DNA of 64,000 nt from Bombardia bombarda. Taxonomy: Eukaryota > Ascomycota > Sordariomycetes > Sordariales > Lasiosphaeriaceae. The stretch is taken from the NCBI GenBank assembly GCA_030512295.1, contig JAULSR010000003.1, positions 1,550,001 through 1,614,000 on the forward strand, in the 5' to 3' direction. Shown here piece after piece: positions 1-9,440 of this stretch. The notes beneath the pieces were generated by a model. It had not been told where the DNA came from. It did not search any database and worked only from the letters and a program-made list of their open reading frames with translations. The position numbers and the translations under genes are program-made. Within the stretch, counting starts at the first letter, position 1. The number at the start of each line of letters is the position of its first letter.

Positions 1-45
1 TGCACATTTATAGGCCAAGAACGGAAAAGAAGTCGGGTCACATAC

Positions 46-882
46 TTCCCGGGTGCAACACATAAGCCGCAATCCCCAGCGCCTTCACCCTCTTCTGCAG
101 CTCGACCGTGAACAGGATATTCGCCGTCTTCGAAATAGCATACGTCACAATCCCATTGTACCCATCAGGGTTGAACTTGCCAAACGCGCCCGGCAGCGGC
201 TTGACGTGGTCCTCCCCGGGCGGCACCTCCTTACCCTCAAAGTTGTAGTCGCTGAACCGCATCGGCGACAGCCTGTGCCCACCGCTAGTGAGCGTCACGA
301 CCCTCGTCGCGCCGGCGGGGCTCGTCTTGGCCGCGTTGCGAAGCAGCGGGATCAGCAGGTTGGTGAAGAGGAACGGCCCGATGTGGTTGGTGCCGAACTG
401 CAGCTCGATGCCCTCGGGCGTGGCCTGGCGGGTCGTGACGACGATGCCGGCATTGTTGACGAGTATGTCGACGCGGGGGGTCAGCTTGGCGATGTCGGCG
501 ACGGCGCGGCGGATGTCGGCTTGGGAGCTGAGGTCGAGCAGGACGATCTCGACCCGGGTCGAGGGGTGTTTGGCGTGGATGTCGGCGGCGACTTCCTCGA
601 CGCGGGCGCGGGTGCGCGAGGCGAGGATGAGTAGGGCGGGCGCTTGCGAGGCGAAGGCGAGGGCGGTGGAGGCGCCGATCCCCTTTGGGCTGACGCCGGT
701 GATGACGACTTGGGGGGGAGGCAGGTTGTTAGTGTTCAGGGTAGGTCAGGGTAGGGAATTCTTCTCCTTGCGTGGTGAAGCACTGGGCGAAACTCACCTG
801 TCTTTCCGCGAAGCTGGTCTGCGAAGGTCTCGGCTACCGTCATGCCGGTCGTCTTCTCGGTGAACTCTGGATGTGAGGTCAT
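46..882 (-). CDS. Short-chain dehydrogenase/reductase (SDR), 3' end outside window
   Basis: NAD(P)-dependent oxidoreductase of the retinol-dehydrogenase/WWOX-like branch of the classical SDRs; substrate unknown. Two exons are visible: 882-798 and 708-46, with a GTGAGT donor and an AAG acceptor. The joined frame reads straight into the Rossmann motif (TGVSPKGIG, residues about 32-40). NNAG follows at about 113-116, a Ser in LTSGGH near 169, and the catalytic YAISK at about 218-222. The ATG at 882 leaves a 28-residue leader before the fold. After 'HPG' the frame meets GTATGT at 45-40, a good donor, so the stop just beyond is probably intronic and the last exon(s) lie left of base 1. Family members are about 310-340 aa and about 249 are visible. 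The family assignment is firm; the specific reaction is not inferable. Confidence 0.9.
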
Positions 883-1514
883 GGTTGTTTGACTGTCCTA
901 GTTCTCTGTTGTCTTGTGTGTAAGGTATATTTGTTTGCATCTAAGGAACCTTTTACCCCAACTGCGGGAGATGCACGACTACTTATCTGTCTGCACTCAT
1001 GCACTTACCCACACATTTCATCTTCCCCCATATTAGCCTGACACGGATTTAGTCCATTGACAACCAGCCCGAACCACCGAGACGACGATGTTAGATCCGA
1101 CTTCAACCATACGCCTACTACTTCGGCTGTCCGCGGATTCCCTTTGTTGTTGAATATTGAACAATTACAGCCAGCAACGTTAACGCCGCATGCGGTTTGA
1201 GAAGCTGGCTGCAGAGGTTGGACAGGTCAACCGAAACCGGGACCGAATGGCTGTAATATTTTTCTCTACTATCTGCAGGTTCGATCAACTCGGTACTACC
1301 CCGCATTGTTTTGTGGTTTCAGGGGTACCAGGGAAATGTTGTCCGTATGTCACGCCTCCGCAGCAATGGTCGCTTTCTCCAAATTTTGGGAACGGCACTT
1401 TTTTTAGTCGCCGGAGTTTGGAGATTCTCACCTTACCTCCGACACCTTCAAACCGCCGTGTTGTTTGCATGATATGGGACGTGATGTATCTGCTTGCCAC
1501 TCTACGTGCGAGGT
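883..1514. other. Intergenic, no gene recognised
   Basis: This holds the presumed promoter of the leftward SDR gene. One open frame, 1190-1555 (+), has no recognisable domain and a composition that does not look coding, so I do not call it. Confidence 0.5.
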
Positions 1515-2745
1515 CTGATGTTAACAATGTCCGGTCTTTATTACGTCTTCATTAAGTTCGGGTCGGTAATTCTAAGTCAGTCGAGTGCTGTTGTTAAACT
1601 AGATGGCTCGGCGATTCTTTGTTGCAGTTCAAGACATGCCGCCGATGCGTTCTATCGGAACTTACAATCTCAGCTCTCGGAGATTTTGGATGCTTGGGTA
1701 GGACGTTCAGATGTTTTGGGCACTACCTTGGGGCGCACATCGCCTCAGTTCTGGAGCTACTCTTTTTCAAAATGTAAGTATCGAATGCGTCAACACCGAT
1801 TTACTATGTTGTGTTGTATCATTGAACTGAACGAGCCGAACTGACTCACATAACCTAGTCAACTTATTCTTCACAAATCACATAATGACTAGAATCCAGC
1901 CTCTCTCGAACCAATACCCGGTCCGGGATTCATTAGACTTTGTATTCTTCAGTAAGCGTGCAATGAGCAGTGGCCGTATACCGGATGGACCATGGCCTTC
2001 CATTCTTCCCAATCTTGTCACTGGACCTGACTGGGTGAGCGGCGGGTCGTACTTCATCCGCAGCCGTCGCAACCTACGGATTTACTGGTAAGTTGGCCCC
2101 GATTTGTTTATCGAGACTTCAACAGAGAGATGCACCAAGTTCCGCATTGAGCTTGAGAAGACCACGAGTTCCGGTAACTCTGACAACAATGAGCATGAGG
2201 GAAGAGGGACTGTTTTAATTCAGAGCGACCAAGTTACTATCTCACCTGTGTTAGACCGAAACACAGAGGTAGAACTGAAGCAATACGGCGCTTCTGCGGA
2301 CCTTTTTCTTCGGATTGTGGATTCTCGTGATGCACAGTGGGACGAGAGGTTGATTATGCTGAACAAGGATCCATGGGAGTGCTTGTTTGGACGGCTGTTC
2401 AACATGTCAATTTGAACGAGCAGAATAAATATGAATTACGCCAATGATACAGCCCCCCAAGACATCAGAACGTTGGTTATTGCGATGCCGGAAGGTGAAG
2501 GGGAAGAGTGGGAGCTGTGCTAGGACATGGAGATGGTGACCGACAAGTGTTATCTGGTGGTTCGTCTTGAATCCACCAGCGCTAACACGGTTTTTGAATG
2601 ATCGGAAGTCTCAGTATCAAAGGGGATGAAGGATACCGGACTGATTGAGCTCCCGGTACAGGTTCTGGATAAGGAGGAGGCTATCAATATGAAATATAAT
2701 AGTAAGGATAAGTATCTTTACATCATTGAAGATGGATTAACTTAA
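1515..2745 (+). pseudogene. Decayed hypothetical gene with at least four in-frame stops
   Basis: An ORF from about 1515 (ATG) runs to a textbook intron at 1774-1858 (GTAAGT donor, CTGAC branch site, CTAG acceptor). The spliced frame is the one that then stays protein-like to 2745. That single frame is broken by TAA (2089), TGA (2413), TAG (2521) and TGA (2599). Between the stops it reads as normal sequence, such as WVSGGSYFIRSR, CTKFRIELEK, KCYLVVRLES and KDKYLYIIEDG. The 'GGxYxIRS...TKFRIE' spacing is faintly like a beta-trefoil repeat, but I do not claim a family. An intron from the GTAAGT at 2088 could remove the first stop, though any nearby acceptor gives an unusually short intron. The other three stops have no such escape. 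Inferred to be a pseudogene. Confidence 0.5.
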
Positions 2746-3969
2746 ATCATTTCCTTTCGAGCAGTGAGACCAATTGTATATTCCCAACTACCACTCAGAA
2801 TGTTACAAGACATAGCTCATATAGGTACCTACCTAGGTTTATCAACAGAAGGTACCAGGCTTCCCAAGTTATAGTGCAGGACAGAGGTATACAGCATCTT
2901 GCACAATCTACCCACCCCTTACACTACCCGTCTGCGCTCTGCCTTGAAATAAGCTAGTCTCGCTAGCAACATAAAGAAAGGGACTTATTAACACCATAAC
3001 GCGTTCACCATTAAGTCTATGGCTTAAATAATATATTGCATGCGCCATCGAGAATAAATAATTACGTTCAATACTTTTCTTCAGCGTCTGAAGCATTTTC
3101 TTATTACACGTTTGTGTAAAGGCTGCATCCCTGTTCTGAAATCAATCTTTGTGACACTATCTCGATTACGGACCTTGTCTTTTGTGGTAAGGGAGGTAGT
3201 GCATGTAACTAAAAGTGTATAAAAGAGCTGTAGTTTTATGAAAGATGCAATACAAGGAAGCGGGTCGGAGGGGGTGGTCTGGACCTCACGAGGACAGCTT
3301 GGGGGAGTGGGGAAAGTGGCGGGAGAGTCAGGGGCTGGGCGCACGCCAGACCCTTTCTGTCATATCAGCGCCGCTACAGTGATGTTGGTCTAAGATGTGG
3401 GAAATGAGGCGCTGATTGTGCAACTTATATCAATCAGTTCAGCTCTGGTGTCGTCGTAGAAGACATCCTCTAGCTTTCTGAACACAGCGAGTAAGTTTTC
3501 CGAGCTTGAGAAGTGGCACGAGAGTCTGAACTAGTTCTGGGACCGCATGTTTAACCGCGGCCGACGGCCTGAAAAATATGAATGATGACACGGCTCAACA
3601 ACTTTAAGAGGGCATTCTAGAAGACATGACATCCATCGATGCATCTCTTAGTGCGGTTCAAGAGGTTAAAGAGGCCTGTGAAATTTACCTCACGGTGCTC
3701 AAAGGATCGGTATCAGACCTGTTGAGAACGATGATGAGGAGTGATGAATATTTGGCTCGTTGGCTAGGTCTCACTGGCGGTAAATCACCGCCCATACTGA
3801 GCCTAACGACAACGGCGGCGACCTCCTGTGTTGCAGTTTCTTTCTCGAATATCTGTTTGCGATTCCATGCTCTTCTCTCATATGCTGTTTGTGGTTTTTG
3901 TTTTCTCGCCACCTTTACAGTTAGATCCGGTCACGAGTGTATAAACACACTATTAAACACATAAATGTA
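2746..3969. other. Intergenic, mostly empty; one doubtful ORF
   Basis: A 112-codon frame at 3626-3964 (+) begins with a helical stretch (ASLSAVQEVKEACEIYL) and ends in a hydrophobic segment. This faintly resembles the C-terminal end of a fungal membrane protein, perhaps a remnant, but no family signature is present and I do not call a gene. The palindromic string aggtacctacctaggt lies near 2823. Confidence 0.35.
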
Positions 3970-4150
3970 CAGTGCCAATCAATAAGTCTAGTCCTATGTG
4001 CGATTTACCGCTACCTACAACAACACTGCTTATAACTATCCCATTTACCACTATCCCATCTATAACTATTCCATATGAGTTATGAAAGGTCAAACTTGGG
4101 TACAATTAGGTGGTAAAATTGGGAGGGGCTAGACTTTATGACTCATACTA
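3970..4150. mobile_element. MITE-like element, copy 1 (181 bp)
   Basis: A non-coding element whose ends are inverted repeats. The left end reads CAATCAATAAGTCTAG and the reverse complement of the right end reads GAGTCATAAAGTCTAG. It shares ends and interior with a second copy at 15576-15735. The interior carries short direct repeats of the form AACTATCCCATT and the shared string GGTGGTAAAAT. TA flanks the left end, which would fit a Tc1/mariner-type TA duplication, but the exact boundary is uncertain by a few bases. No transposase is encoded, so it would need a partner elsewhere. Confidence 0.7.
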
Positions 4151-4179
4151 TACCTGGATAACCGAGCTTTTGTCTGCCA

Positions 4180-5022
4180 TCAGACACACCTCTTCGTCCC
4201 CCTCATCAACAAAAACGTCGGCTTAATCGTCTCATTCCTGAACTTGTCCACCCACTCAGGATGCTCCTCCACCTCCTCCTTGGTCGGGTACCACTCGTTG
4301 AACCCAGTCAGCTCGATTCCTGCCTCAAGCAGAATATTGATATACGTCGTGATGGTACGATGCTGCTTCCGCACTCCATCTGCTAACCAGTCCGTCACAC
4401 GCACCCCTTCAGCCTGGTAGTTGTCGAGCGGCCAGACTCTGCGCAGCGCCAGCTTCTCACCGCTATTTCCAGGGTCTTCCAAGCCACCTGACCCAGCCTT
4501 CTTCTTCCTCCCCACAGGAATCTCAACCATCCCTTGCGCCGACGGTGCTGTGAGGATGGGATGCTCAACGGAAAAGACAAAGACTCCGCCGGGTTTGAGC
4601 AGGCGTTGTACCTGTCCGACTAGCTCCTTCAGGTTTGCGAGGTAGTGCAGTGCGAGAGAACTGAAGACCAGGTCGACGCTGTTTTCTTTGAGGTCCAGCA
4701 GAAGCGAAAGGTCCACCTCGTCCAGATCACCGCGGCGATAGGTGATGCCGGGGTATGTTACTGGATCGGTCATCGTGCGAGCTCGGGCAAGCATGTTCTC
4801 TGAGATGTCGACGGCGTGGATGGTGGTGGCACCATGGTCGTGCAGCCAACGGGAGTACCAGCCGTAGCCACAGCCGAGATCAAGAACATTGGTGTCTTTG
4901 AGTTGAGGGATAAAGATCTGTAGTCTGGGCCATTCCGGTGCATCTTGGAGGCCGTTGCGAGAGCGAGGGAGGTTGGCGTAGTTGGTGAAGAAGTCGGGGG
5001 TGTCGTAGATGTTTTGTGACAT
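4180..5022 (-). CDS. Class I SAM-dependent methyltransferase
   Basis: Intact single-exon 280-aa protein with the Methyltransf_11/25 layout. Motif I is VLDLGCGYG at about 46-54. The acidic loop AVDIS follows about 20 residues later, then RGDLDEVDL, and the post-I region SVDLVFSSLALHYL. LLKPGGVFVFSVEHPI forms the strand/helix after the substrate loop. Such proteins transfer methyl groups to small molecules or act in quinone or biotin-like pathways. The substrate cannot be read from the sequence. No signal peptide or membrane segment is present, so it is probably cytosolic. The start is the first ATG of the frame and lies directly ahead of a conserved-looking N-terminus. It is probably monocistronic, with over 600 bp upstream lacking a gene. 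Confidence 0.92.
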   Translation of the reverse strand: MSQNIYDTPDFFTNYANLPRSRNGLQDAPEWPRLQIFIPQLKDTNVLDLGCGYGWYSRWLHDHGATTIHAVDISENMLARARTMTDPVTYPGITYRRGDLDEVDLSLLLDLKENSVDLVFSSLALHYLANLKELVGQVQRLLKPGGVFVFSVEHPILTAPSAQGMVEIPVGRKKKAGSGGLEDPGNSGEKLALRRVWPLDNYQAEGVRVTDWLADGVRKQHRTITTYINILLEAGIELTGFNEWYPTKEEVEEHPEWVDKFRNETIKPTFLLMRGTKRCV

Positions 5023-5650
5023 CTTGACTGAGTTGTTTGTTTGAGACTGGGATGTTTACAAGGCAACTACCCGTGAGGTATTATTGAATGGGGTGTAGAC
5101 AAAGACCAGAGATTGTATTTATGTTCTTTAACGCGGTAATTAGCTCCCGCGAATCACACCCACCGCATGAGTAGCGGCGGCGTGACTCACGGCCGAGCCC
5201 CATCGATTTTATTGGCTCATCGTTGATGCCGCTTTCAATCCGCGACTCGCAAGCAATGTCTTGGTATGATGTCTATTAAACACACATAACAGTAGGAATA
5301 GAAAGCAACTTACCCCTATAATTCTAAACATGTCACAAGAGAGCGGGAGCTTCAGAGGAGTGTGTGCAAAGTGCCTTGTATTGTAGAATCAAAAAAGAAA
5401 AGTTGCGGCAGAGCCGCCTTATATAGATACATGAGTTCCTAAAAGTCCTTCTCATGCCTGCCTGCATGCGTGTATGCACCTATACCCTGGCTCTGTACGA
5501 GCTCCTAGACGACCCCTGCTTGACGTGACAAAACAACACAGATTTCTTCCATCACCTAGAGTGCAATAATCTAAAGTGTTCAGATGAACGTGGCAACTTT
5601 CGTCGACCCTTCGCGGGCCCTGGCACATCAGGTTTAAAGATGCATTCTCA
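5023..5650. other. Intergenic (promoter side of methyltransferase)
   Basis: No ORF with coding character. The first few hundred bases are the presumed promoter of the leftward methyltransferase gene. Confidence 0.5.
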
Positions 5651-5902
5651 TCATCTGAACATCTTCATTGATATTTTGATTTCCAGTCTCTCCGCGGCTC
5701 TCCAACCGGCTTCGAGCTGCTTCCTGTAAAGGCGGAGAGCGGCGAGCTGCTCCGTTGTTGTCAAATGCATCAGACTAAGTCGGTCCGTAGCGCGGAGCTT
5801 GGCTAGGTGGCGTGTCACAAAGGTGGGGTCTCGTCGCTCAGCTCTTGTCAATGCCGTCGTGTCGCGAGCGGGCTCTGCTGTTGAGGTGGAAGGTGAGGCC
5901 AT
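5651..5902 (-). CDS. Possible small hypothetical protein (83 aa)
   Basis: An 83-codon frame ending in a charged helical half (KLRATDRLSLMHLTTTEQLA followed by RLYRKQLEAGW), so the product would be mostly alpha-helical and basic. A TATAAATA box reads on the same strand at about 5953-5960, roughly 50 bp before the ATG, which is the main reason for listing it. No family is recognised. It could equally be a chance ORF in the 2EXR gene's upstream region. Confidence 0.35.
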   Translation of the reverse strand: MASPSTSTAEPARDTTALTRAERRDPTFVTRHLAKLRATDRLSLMHLTTTEQLAALRLYRKQLEAGWRAAERLEIKISMKMFR

Positions 5903-6298
5903 GACTGCTGTTGTTTCTATGATAGGACCAAGACTGGAGACAAACAGTCATATTTATACTGATTTTGAGGTCAACCATTGCGGCTCTAATTTATGTTTAC
6001 TGATCCTGAAAATCTTCGAAGGTCGCTTTTGTCAAAGTCAAAAGAGGAAGCCGCAAGAAACAAAGTTGAAGGCATTTTGACTTTTAGTCTAATGCTTGAT
6101 TCACTTGATTGTGCCTGCCTGAAACTCTCCAAAGGGTAAGCCGCATTGCCGCATTACGGTCCGTGCGCACGTGTCAAAATTTCGTCACTTGAAAGAAAGT
6201 CTGCTTCCTAGCCTGCAGCCAAGCGAGCAGCAACCTTTCCACTCCCTGGTCTTTTCACATCCGTGCATCCATTCAAGGACACCAGAAGCCCAATCATC
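5903..6298. other. Intergenic / presumed promoter region of the 2EXR gene
   Basis: Between the possible minus-strand small gene and the rightward 2EXR gene, so it may act as a divergent promoter. Nothing coding is seen. Confidence 0.45.
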
Positions 6299-8548
6299 AT
6301 GTCGGACGATTCTGGCGAGTCTGATCACTTTGATCAGTTCGCCAATGGCCACGCCAGTCCCGACGGATCTGACGATGGGGCATCCAATCGTGACAGCGAT
6401 AACCATAGCGACCATGACAGCAGCGATGACGACAACGATGGCCGCGGCAACCGCAACACCCGCCGTCTCCTGGATCTCGAAGCAGAAGAGTCGGGCGACG
6501 ATCAGTCGGGCTCCGACAACGACAGCGATGATGGCTCCTCGCTTGACGGCTTCATCGACGACGAGGAGCGTGAGTCGTCCCCGGCCGAGCTGCACTTCTT
6601 CCCCCAGTTCAAGCGCCTCCCGCTCGAGCTGCGCATGCACATCTGGGAGCTCTTCTGTCCCGATCTGACTGCAAAGTCACGTGTCTACGACTTCATGGTG
6701 CAGAAACACCACACCAATCCCCATTTCATTGTGCAGGAAATGCCCATCCTCGAAGGGCAGACGGCGCCGGCCCGCGCTGTCTTGGCCACGCACAGAGAGA
6801 GCCGCAGGTTCGCCGAGAACGTGTTGCCCGACAAGCTCACCTTCAACTTTCGCCAGTCTGACGTCCGCTTTAATAAGCAGAAGGACATTGTCGTCTGGAA
6901 TCACTGGGCACCCTTTGATAGTGCCTTCATGTCACCCGCCTACATTTTCATCCCTGGGTTTTCCGACCAAATATGGCATCTTGCCTTCAGATCAAGGGAT
7001 GATATCGTTCGTCCAGATTTTGAAACCATTCTGAATACAATTCTAGACCTCGAGACATGCTACTTGGAGTTTTCAAGTGAAGACATCTCTACTCGAGATC
7101 TCAGATGGTGTGTGTCAAAAGAGGTCAACAGTTACTACACCGAGACAGTGCAGAAAGAGGAGGGTCTAGGCGAGGATATCCAGATCTTGTACTACTGGCC
7201 TGGTACCCACAAGAATAATCAATTTGCCCAACAAAATATTAATAAGGACTTGGTCCTCAACAAATGTAGCAGGGGGATTGAAATCGATCACGACTGCTGG
7301 ATAACCTTGTTCAATCACAATCAGTACCAGTTGTGGCCAATTGTGCGCTTCAGCTCCAAAAGGGAACTGAGACGTTTCCAGAAGATTCTTGACAGGCAAA
7401 GAACCAAAGCAGACGGAGACGTGTCCGATGTGGGATCGAGTGATGGGGAGACCGGCGAGTCGGAGGATAACGACGAGAACGAGTATGAGAGCTCTGGCAT
7501 AGACGACTCCGACATGGAGGAAGGGTCTGCGGATGATGAGAATACAAATGACCTGATTGTGCTGAGCGACAACGGCAGTGACGACGAGAGCGACAGCGAA
7601 GCCGACGGCGACGACACAGGCGGCGCGTCGACGTTTGCCGGCTTCTCTCCTATCCGAGACCAGAGCCCTGACGCCGCCGCGCGATTCTCAAGCCTCGAAC
7701 AAGATGACGAGGACGACTCATCGACTGCTCGTGAGTCTGATGACGAGCCAATTGTCCGCAAGCCGACGGTCAAACGTCGCTCAAGGAGCCGTGTTTTGGA
7801 GTCCGATTCGGAAGATGGAGACGATGCAAAGTCCGAGGAAGAGGAAGCGCAAAAAAAGAAATCACTCAAGCGCTCGAGGGGTCGTGTTGTTGAGTCTGAT
7901 TCTGAGGGTGAAGCGCCCGAAGAGGAGGCGCCCCGAAAGCAGTCACTCAAACGTTCGCGGAGTCGGGTTCTCGAGTCAGAAGATGACGACGACGACGAAG
8001 AGGAGCAGGCGCCAAGGAAGCGATCTCGCACCACTGGCTCCGTCCACCGTCGCAATAATCTCATCATTGTTCCAGCTGATGACGAAGAGGAGGAAGAGCG
8101 AAAGATGCGAACGAATTCACGGGTTCGTGCTGTCTCTGATGACGAAGACGACGAGGAAGACGGCAATGGCGTGCAGGTGATTGGGGATTCTGACTCCGAG
8201 AGTGGAAGCTCTGAGGAGAGCTCAGATGATGAAGACGAGGGCGGAGGAGGTAACGAGGCGAAGCCACTCACGCTTGCTGAGAAACTCCAGCTCCATCGGA
8301 CAAGAAATCCCGTGCCCGAGTCCGACCACGAGGAGTCCGATCCCGATGAGTACGAGTCGGACATTGAGGAGATGGGCAGCGACGACTACGATGCTCGCAA
8401 CTATGCCGACTTTCAGGATGATGAAGAGGGAAATGAGACCTCTGGAGATGAGGGTGCCGGCGCAGGTAGGGGTGGGGGTGGGGGTGATGAGCTGGTCATG
8501 GATATGGCGGATGTGTATGACAACGAGGACGAGTTTGAGGGATTTTGA
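6299..8548 (+). CDS. 2EXR-domain protein with long acidic / SR-like tail
   Basis: Intronless, intact, 749 aa from the ATG at 6299. An in-frame ATG at 6263 would add 12 residues; I prefer 6299 for its context (ATCATCATGTCGG) and because the protein body starts there. Order: an acidic Ser/Asp leader (1-95); a 2EXR domain (about 95-330) with the signature FFPQFKRLPLELRMHIWELF and the HRESRRFAENV region; then about 400 residues of D/E/S-rich low-complexity chain. Inside the tail a unit like SLKRSRSRVLESDSE occurs three times at about residues 488-575, giving basic islands in an acidic background. 2EXR proteins are abundant in fungi and their function is unknown. The tail suggests a nuclear or chromatin-associated, heavily phosphorylated protein, but that is inference. 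Confidence 0.9.
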   Translation: MSDDSGESDHFDQFANGHASPDGSDDGASNRDSDNHSDHDSSDDDNDGRGNRNTRRLLDLEAEESGDDQSGSDNDSDDGSSLDGFIDDEERESSPAELHFFPQFKRLPLELRMHIWELFCPDLTAKSRVYDFMVQKHHTNPHFIVQEMPILEGQTAPARAVLATHRESRRFAENVLPDKLTFNFRQSDVRFNKQKDIVVWNHWAPFDSAFMSPAYIFIPGFSDQIWHLAFRSRDDIVRPDFETILNTILDLETCYLEFSSEDISTRDLRWCVSKEVNSYYTETVQKEEGLGEDIQILYYWPGTHKNNQFAQQNINKDLVLNKCSRGIEIDHDCWITLFNHNQYQLWPIVRFSSKRELRRFQKILDRQRTKADGDVSDVGSSDGETGESEDNDENEYESSGIDDSDMEEGSADDENTNDLIVLSDNGSDDESDSEADGDDTGGASTFAGFSPIRDQSPDAAARFSSLEQDDEDDSSTARESDDEPIVRKPTVKRRSRSRVLESDSEDGDDAKSEEEEAQKKKSLKRSRGRVVESDSEGEAPEEEAPRKQSLKRSRSRVLESEDDDDDEEEQAPRKRSRTTGSVHRRNNLIIVPADDEEEEERKMRTNSRVRAVSDDEDDEEDGNGVQVIGDSDSESGSSEESSDDEDEGGGGNEAKPLTLAEKLQLHRTRNPVPESDHEESDPDEYESDIEEMGSDDYDARNYADFQDDEEGNETSGDEGAGAGRGGGGGDELVMDMADVYDNEDEFEGF

Positions 8549-9440
8549 TTATCTGCCTACCTTACCTAGCAAGATTGGAGGAAGGAGTTGGGGGTTGCCG
8601 AGATTTCTGTTTAGTATTGTGATATATTTATTTTAATCTGGTTATAGAGTCCACGAGTTTTGTTAAGGTCTAGATCTGTGTAGAATACCTTTAGTGGCGG
8701 GTGAATTAAGAGTTTCGCGAGACATAAAGGACTCGCCTCCCAAGGTCAAACTAGATGGCGATTTGAAGCCTCTGCACCGCGCTGTTCGACTACCGAGGAG
8801 ATCTCAATTCACTGCTGTCTGTGTACTCAACCATGAAGCCCGAACCGCTGGTGCCCGATTACTTATACACAGTCCCAGCCATGCAGGCGACAGATCTCCC
8901 TGGTATATTGATGAAGCAGAGCCGATGAAAGCTTGGGGGATATTATACTTAGAGCTCGAACCAGCGAGGCATTTGAATTTGACTAACGACAAAAGGTGTT
9001 GTCGTCTTCATGTTCCCGGGTGAGATGAAAAGGAATCAAGTTACTTCATTACCTAAGTATGGTGGCCAGGGATTATGATGCCAATCAGGTAGCCAGAAGT
9101 CGACCGTTCAAGCCGGAGGTCCCCACCGTGGCTTTTGCTGCTGCTTTACGACTTCGTTCTGCTTCACAGTTGCTCGCAGTATTGCCCACCTCCACGAACT
9201 CATTTCCCTCCTCACCCTCCCGTTCAGAAACCCTGGCATTAGCCTCTTCCAAAGGCTTCACCAAATCCCTCAAATCCCTCAAATCACCATATCTCATTCG
9301 ACCCCTTATCTGTCAAGCCCTTGTCTGGTTGACAATTCAATCCATGATGTTGCCCATAACAACCAAAACCATACAAGGGGCGCAAAGTAAACACCACCCC
9401 TGTCCAGGTCACAAAAACCTTACTGTCAGCCTTTATCATA
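8549..9440. other. Intergenic
   Basis: Probable 3' flank shared by the rightward 2EXR gene and the leftward ankyrin locus. Frames at 8694-9023 and 9059-9466 lack domain signatures and coding-like composition. No repeat was recognised. Confidence 0.45.

Noticed and set aside
3626..3964. 112-codon ORF ending in a hydrophobic segment
   Set aside because: Resembled the end of a fungal membrane protein, but no signature and the upstream sequence is full of stops. Left as an unannotated possible relic.
7321..8364. 347-codon Ser-rich ORF on the minus strand
   Set aside because: It is the antisense shadow of the D/E/S-rich 2EXR tail (GAC/GAG/TCC read backwards as Ser codons). No start context or domain.
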